A DNA stretch of 64,000 nt from Sepiola atlantica. Lineage: Eukaryota; Mollusca; Cephalopoda; Sepiida; Sepiolidae. Every line of letters starts with the position of its first letter. Position 1 is the stretch's first letter. The translations under genes were made by a program, and so were the position numbers. The stretch is from the NCBI GenBank assembly GCA_963556195.1, contig OY744532.1, positions 80,697,234-80,761,233 on the forward strand. Direction: 5' to 3'. The notes under the pieces are model-generated. The model had not been told where the DNA came from, did no database searches, and worked only from the letters and a program-made list of their open reading frames with translations. This document shows positions 59,150-64,000 of this stretch, piece by piece.

Positions 59150-59590
59150 CCCGGGACTAACAACAACTTTTCTGCAATATTTGACGTTATTCAGCAACAT
59201 AGTCTCCTTCAAAGATGATAAACCGATTCAAAACCTTCAAAAAATTCGATGCCTTTTTTGTAAAAAGATTTGTCTTAGACCTGAAAATACGCCTAAGTTG
59301 CCGATATAACTTCTACATTGAGCTCAAATATTTTTACTGGAGTATTCTTGGGAGGTCTGTTATGAGCCAGTGATCGCTGGGGTCAGATCTGGAGAAGGAG
59401 ATGGGTGGAAAAGCGATTTGAATGGCAATGGATATAGTTTCAGGAGCGTTGCAATCAACTGGGTTTTTTTTGCAAATTCTCACTTCAAATGCACAAAAAA
59501 TTCCGTACAAAATTTACTATTAATGGTTCTTTTCTCAAGGTACTTGATTAACAAAATGCGCATTCCAAGGTAGGAGGCAAAAACATTACC
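59150..59590 (-). pseudogene. mariner transposase C-terminal remnant
   Basis: Minus-strand pieces in order: SYLGMRILLIKYLEKRTINS (the GI-FIDYLEKGRTINS motif), then TEFFVHLK, then SPDLTP and SDHWLI (the HPPYSPDLAPSDYHLF motif with the third catalytic Asp, about 59,385), IFRSKTNLFTKKA (FYKKGI), and IIFEGDYVAE at the C-terminus. The HQDNAP segment between the first and second group is deleted, and at least two frameshifts are present. The N-terminal DNA-binding domain is absent. Confidence 0.8.
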
Positions 59591-59837
59591 TGCCAATTAT
59601 TACGTTTTCTGTATATTTAAAAATGTCACTTCTGGCTGTCTAATCAGGTGACTGCGTATTTGAGATAAAAGTAAAGTGGTAGATCAATGTAACATCCATT
59701 TTTACATGTTAGCACGTAACCTCTTTTTTGCGTTGACAGAGTTTAAAACAAAACTCTGAATCCGTAGACGTGATATATGGTTTTATAGCATTATAATGAT
59801 TGGTGAATTAGTTTAAGAGTGCATTTGTACATAAAAT

Positions 59838-59975
59838 CTCCCCATGGTTAACGACGCGGACTGATTACCTTAGTGTGCCGGGTTCGAATCCAGTTCGTTC
59901 CACAGAAACACTTTCATCACACCTGAACTTGTATCTAACCTTCTGGAGAGGAGGTAAATAATATACACACTTAAC
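59838..59975 (+). mobile_element. tRNA-derived SINE
   Basis: Box A-like TGGTTAACGACGCGGACT (59,854-59,872) and perfect box B GGTTCGAATCC (59,881-59,891), spaced as in a tRNA, give an internal Pol III promoter. The body ends CTTCTGGAGAGGAGGTAAAT and passes into a TA/GA microsatellite. Paralogue of 23,265-23,400; tail shared with 24,440-24,486. Confidence 0.8.
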
Positions 59976-59976
59976 C

Positions 59977-59978
<2 letters not shown>

Positions 59979-60026
<48 letters not shown>

Positions 60027-60035
60027 TACACATAG

Positions 60036-60066
<31 letters not shown>

Positions 60067-60085
60067 TAGATATATATATACACAT
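59979..60085. repeat. (TA)n-(GA)n microsatellite, repeated twice
   Basis: TA, GA, then TACACATAGA, TA, GA, TA again. Confidence 0.95.
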
Positions 60086-60089
60086 CTCT

Positions 60090-60790
60090 ACACAGATATT
60101 TGCAATGTATATTCAGTTGGAAATATTGTTTTCGAATTATCAAAAAGTGTATATTGACATATTTCTCTTTCGTTGTGTCTTAGATGCGTTTTTTTCCATC
60201 CGAGATATACTTATGTTAAACATTGTTCAACCTCTTCTTGTCACTAGTCACTTACCTACCTCTTCCTGTCACTATTCAGTTACATACCTCTTTGAGATGA
60301 ATCTATATTTCAAAAAGTGTCGCAGGGCGTAGAAGTAAGATCAGATAAGAAAGCCTCTTGGCTAAAAGTTCATGAACAATCAGCAACTGTTACCCTGTTA
60401 TCACCAGCGTATATGCACTGAGGTGTTAGGTCTCTACCTGGCACTGTTGAGCCTGAATTCCATGCCCCCTGGACAATGATCAATCGATATAAATAAGTTA
60501 AACGTATGAATGGGTAAATGAAAGTAAAAGGTAAATAAATACACACATAAAAAATGCTATTTAAACGCATGAAGTTTAATCGTTCTATAGCTAGTTGGAT
60601 ATTACAAAAAATCGTCTTAAAGCAAGGAAACACGTAGCAAATTTGTATGAAACTGACAATACTATACACTCGATCATTTAGCGCTAACTATTTTTATATC
60701 TTTTTATTCTGATTCTTAAAAGTCTATTATTTTAATTTGTCAAGTTTGAAATTAAAGAACATTTATTACAACTCCATGAAAAATGCCAGT
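60090..60790. other. Anonymous AT-rich DNA
   Basis: CACTTACCTACCTCTTCCTGTCACTATTCAG at 60,249-60,279 contains a short direct duplication of a TCACT-CAxTTACxTACCTCTT phrase. No gene recognised. Confidence 0.35.
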
Positions 60791-60796
60791 ACACTG

Positions 60797-61143
60797 AAAT
60801 CGTATGCCCTTAATAGGGTTTAGATAAAGATTCATATACACTGAATATACAAAAGCAAAGGAATTCCCAAATTTTTACACTTTTATTGTCATTAATTAAG
60901 GGAATGCCTACATATCAACCAAACCATTTCATTATCACATCACTACAGTATATATCGCTATGCATGAGTGGATGAAGTGTGTGAGGTGCGCTGAAGAAAA
61001 CTCCCTACCAGTAAAATGCAAAGCCCTGTTGTGCTCGCATACCCTTAATGACAATAAAAGTGTACAAATTTGTGAATTTCCTTGCTTTTGTACATTTAGT
61101 GTATATGAATCTTTATCTTAACCATGTTAAGGGCATATGATTT
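60797..61143. mobile_element. 347-bp MITE with ~105-bp terminal inverted repeats
   Basis: The left end AAATCGTATGCCCTTAA and the right end read inward AAATCATATGCCCTTAA continue as mirrored copies: AGATAAAGATTCATATACAC, ACAAAAGCAA, ACACTTTTATTGTCATTAA. The loop is about 130 bp. No coding capacity. A target duplication cannot be fixed by eye. Confidence 0.85.
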
Positions 61144-61149
61144 AAGTAT

Positions 61150-63565
61150 ACTTGCATTTATCATGGAATGTCACTACTTTTGTGAAGGTTATGCCTCAAT
61201 GCAATGATCATTTTAAAGGGTTTTAGGAATTTTCTGGAAAACTAAGATATATGGTAAACTGAAATTAAAATGCCATCAACTAGACCCTAGAACCTCTATA
61301 TCTGCCAAGAATTAGATGAATCAATCAAATAGTTGATGAGATACAGGGTGGCACACATGTACGTACGTACGTACGTACACACGGATAACATGATTTCATG
61401 ATTGAACTTACTGGATCTCTGGGTTTCCTTGACTATTGATGCTGAAATTCTACACACTTTTAGAACCTCTTAGATAAAAATTTTGTGAACAGTTTCAACT
61501 AATTTAGTTTATTGTTTTTTTAGATATGATTGATCAAAGAAATGAGATTTCGAGCATAGACCATTCTTGTAGTCTATTAAGGGATAGATCACTTTCGCGC
61601 CTCCCTTGATTTTGACTTTGCTATGAATGAATATCCCGCGCAGAAGAAAACTTCACGTTATTATTGTCAATTATCTTTATACAAAATGAATAACGTAATA
61701 GAGTGTGGATAGTGTGTGTTTTTTCGATTTCATCCACGGACAGAGAGGCACATATTCCTGACATAGACACCACGAAAACAGTGAAGATAAGGTTTTGAAC
61801 ATACACCATTTAAATTCTAACAGAGTGATTATTTATTAGTAGGCATAAATAGCAATTCGCATCAACAACAAATAAGGATATATTGATAGCTTGATTTAAC
61901 TTATGTGTTAAGAAAGTAATACTAGAAATAAGTTAAACAATATTCCAAATTAAAGTAATTTGAGTGTTTCCACAAGAAGCTAATATGGATCGCGAGGATT
62001 CATTTTACAAACAAAATTCGGACGGGGTTCATGATCTTCGTTTCCCGCTAAGAAATGAATTCAACTTCAAGATGAAAAACATATGATCCGGGTAGACAAT
62101 TAGACGTGTTTAGTAAAATGAACTAAATTAAATAAATCGCGAATATAATAATAAAAAAAAAACAGTTAAAAAAAGCTGTGCTTTTAGCCTCACGATTCCC
62201 GGCAGGGATGAAACGCTGACGCTTCTTTGTTGCTTAAATGCACTAAATATTATTTTATAACTTATTACTAAACTCTACTAACGTATTGTAGATAAAATAC
62301 TGAAGATCTATACGCAATATATCACATCACTTTGTAATATAAGCTGCAACTTACAATTACGAATTTTTAATCAGTTGTTTGTATTGTTCACTAGAACCCA
62401 TTCCCGGATATGCGTGAAAGGTAATTTGACCTACGTGTACGTTTCTCCCGAACCCATGGCAACATATTACCATTTTATTCTTATTTTGTTAATTTCTTAA
62501 CAAAAACTATTCCTAGAAAACATAGCATCATATTCGATGCGTATAGGTGTCCAGCGCAATCCCCCCACACTGATAATTCATAAAATTATATAATGTTAAA
62601 TAACTATCCCCATTCGATTTCTTGTGAAATATTTGTCATGGTGTGTTGTGTTCGTTCTGGGTATTAACTTTGTTTTCAAATGAATCCCAGCAAATAGATA
62701 ATAACAAATACATCGACAGACAGATCATGAAAGTGACAGAAATAATAAATACTAACAGACAGAGAAAAATAGCTAAATTTTTTAAATCAAAAAGACAACA
62801 TTTTTCATCTTCATTAAATCTTACCTATCCGCCTATATGAAAACTCTAAGTGTGCTCTGTGTTACTGTTCATGCAATATAGAAGCGATTAAATATCTGAG
62901 AAAAATTGACTTGTTTGTTATAATTTAAGGAAGAGAAGTGCATTTATTTTCTTAAGTTTTGCATTAAGTATATAAAAAGTATAAATTTTCTGTTACATAT
63001 AATTAAAAGAAAATCTTTCAAAAATGTCCCAGCCTTCTCACATTTTAAACCGACATTATTTATGTAAAAATGAAACGAAAAGATACTGAGCACAATGCTG
63101 AATTGAAACAAGAAAACACGCTGCTTCGATTTGGCAAGACATAATACAGAACTACGTGGAGATGTTTGATCTTGACGTAGTTGAATTTTCGGCAGATTTC
63201 ATATGATTATGTAGCGTGAGTTGCTTTCAACATATTGTATACGAATCTCGTTAATTTTAGTAAAGAAAAAAACTTACTTGAAAACTGAAAACATTGGTTG
63301 GCGGAAGAGTCTCTGTCGCTCGTCGGGACGCGTTTGATGGAGGTTTTCATGGAATTTTCTGTGGGTGAAGAGTTTTGTCCTGCCAATGAGTACACAGGAA
63401 GGCATGTGTAAAAAAAGTATTTATAGACTTCATATTTTAAGTTTAGGATTAACTCTTCTAGTACGTCTCGGCACTAATTAGTAAAACAGAGACGTTTAAG
63501 AAGTATGCGATGTTATTGTTACACATTGTCTGTTTTAAAGGTGTACACAGTGAGTGCAACGCTTC
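61150..63565. other. Anonymous AT-rich DNA
   Basis: Contains a (GTAC)5 run at 61,359-61,379. A minus-strand frame at 61,621-61,809 begins MVYVQNLIFTVFVVSMSGIC, which reads like a signal peptide, but nothing downstream confirms a gene. Other frames are unremarkable. Confidence 0.35.
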
Positions 63566-63569
63566 TCTT

Positions 63570-63635
63570 ACAGTAACACGTCATGACAGCTAAGTTTGAA
63601 TTATTAATTCCTCATCAGAATCAAATGACCATTAT
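63570..63635 (-). ncRNA. Degenerate hammerhead ribozyme candidate
   Basis: On the minus strand: GGTCAT, a 6-nt gap, CTGATGA with G, a perfect GAATT-AAT-AATTC stem II, AAAC where GAAAC is expected, then AGCTGTC followed by ATGAC. GTCAT and ATGAC form stem I and AC/GT a short stem III with cleavage after GTC. The loss of the invariant G before AAA would abolish activity. Confidence 0.5.
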
Positions 63636-63965
63636 TATGAGATTTACTAATAAGATTGCAGATGCTATTCGATAAGGACTATCGCATTCTCATAGATATT
63701 TGAACTCTTGTATCCGTGAGCGCCTTTACTGATCTAGGAATTCCTGGGTGAAATAAAGTGGCTAAGTGAACACTATGAACATTTTTGTAAAAAAAACACA
63801 CCTTAAACTATTTTAAATACATCGCAAGTGAAGTTATACAACTATTGATAATATTCAAACATCATATTGCTTTATTCATATATAAATTTGATATATAAAA
63901 GGTAATCACGGGAAACGCTGGATCATGTCAGCTTATAAATATATTGATCAAATAACATTACTTTT

Positions 63966-63968
<3 letters not shown>

Positions 63969-64000
<32 letters not shown>
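63969..64000. repeat. (TA)n microsatellite, runs off window end
   Basis: TA dinucleotides to the last base. Confidence 0.95.

Overview
The window looks like repeat-rich, non-coding DNA of an animal, most plausibly a mollusc and perhaps a cephalopod. That placement is an inference. It rests on low GC, about thirty long (TA)n tracts, tRNA-headed SINEs, Jockey/CR1-type LINE debris, Merlin and mariner transposon remains, and Penelope/retrozyme-type hammerhead ribozymes. There is no bacterial-style gene organisation. I find no convincing intact host protein-coding gene. Nearly every long open frame lies in satellite DNA, in TA/GA/GATA microsatellites or in decayed mobile elements.

Layout. 1-2,870: anonymous AT-rich DNA with a small foldback. 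2,870-21,920: one 19-kb tandem satellite. Its basic unit is a 34-bp monomer, degenerate in the flanks (2,870-4,800, 8,431-9,600, 17,830-21,920) and homogenised as a 66-bp dimer (with 65-bp variants) in two blocks (4,801-8,430 and 9,601-17,830). Exact long copies of the degenerate flanks show that the array recently duplicated by unequal exchange. 21,920-33,800: AT-rich DNA with microsatellites, a SINE-like composite whose head matches the 5' end of U2 snRNA (24,131-24,486), a C/A-rich minisatellite (28.4-28.86 kb) and a 186-bp tandem pair.

33,800-46,000: LINE remnants (33.8 and 38.05 kb), two MITE-like or inverted elements, a head-to-head pair of Penelope-like 5' ends each carrying a hammerhead ribozyme (36.2-36.7 kb), a further hammerhead at 41.56 kb next to a 136-bp tandem pair, and a structurally complete but internally deleted Merlin transposon (42,900-43,926). 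47,690-49,190: a second, unrelated satellite, again a dimer (154 bp). 50,000-64,000: inverted-repeat elements, LINE fragments of the same family as 33.8 kb, tRNA-headed SINEs (some with a hammerhead-like core at a fixed distance from box B), a 70-bp perfect palindrome, a mariner remnant and a 347-bp MITE.

The parts interact as parasites rather than as a pathway. LINEs probably supplied reverse transcriptase for SINEs, Penelope/retrozyme-like elements carry self-cleaving RNA motifs, and the satellites evolve by unequal crossover. The most notable items are the satellite's nested higher-order structure, three well-formed hammerhead ribozymes, a possible ribozyme-bearing SINE family and the U2-headed repeat.
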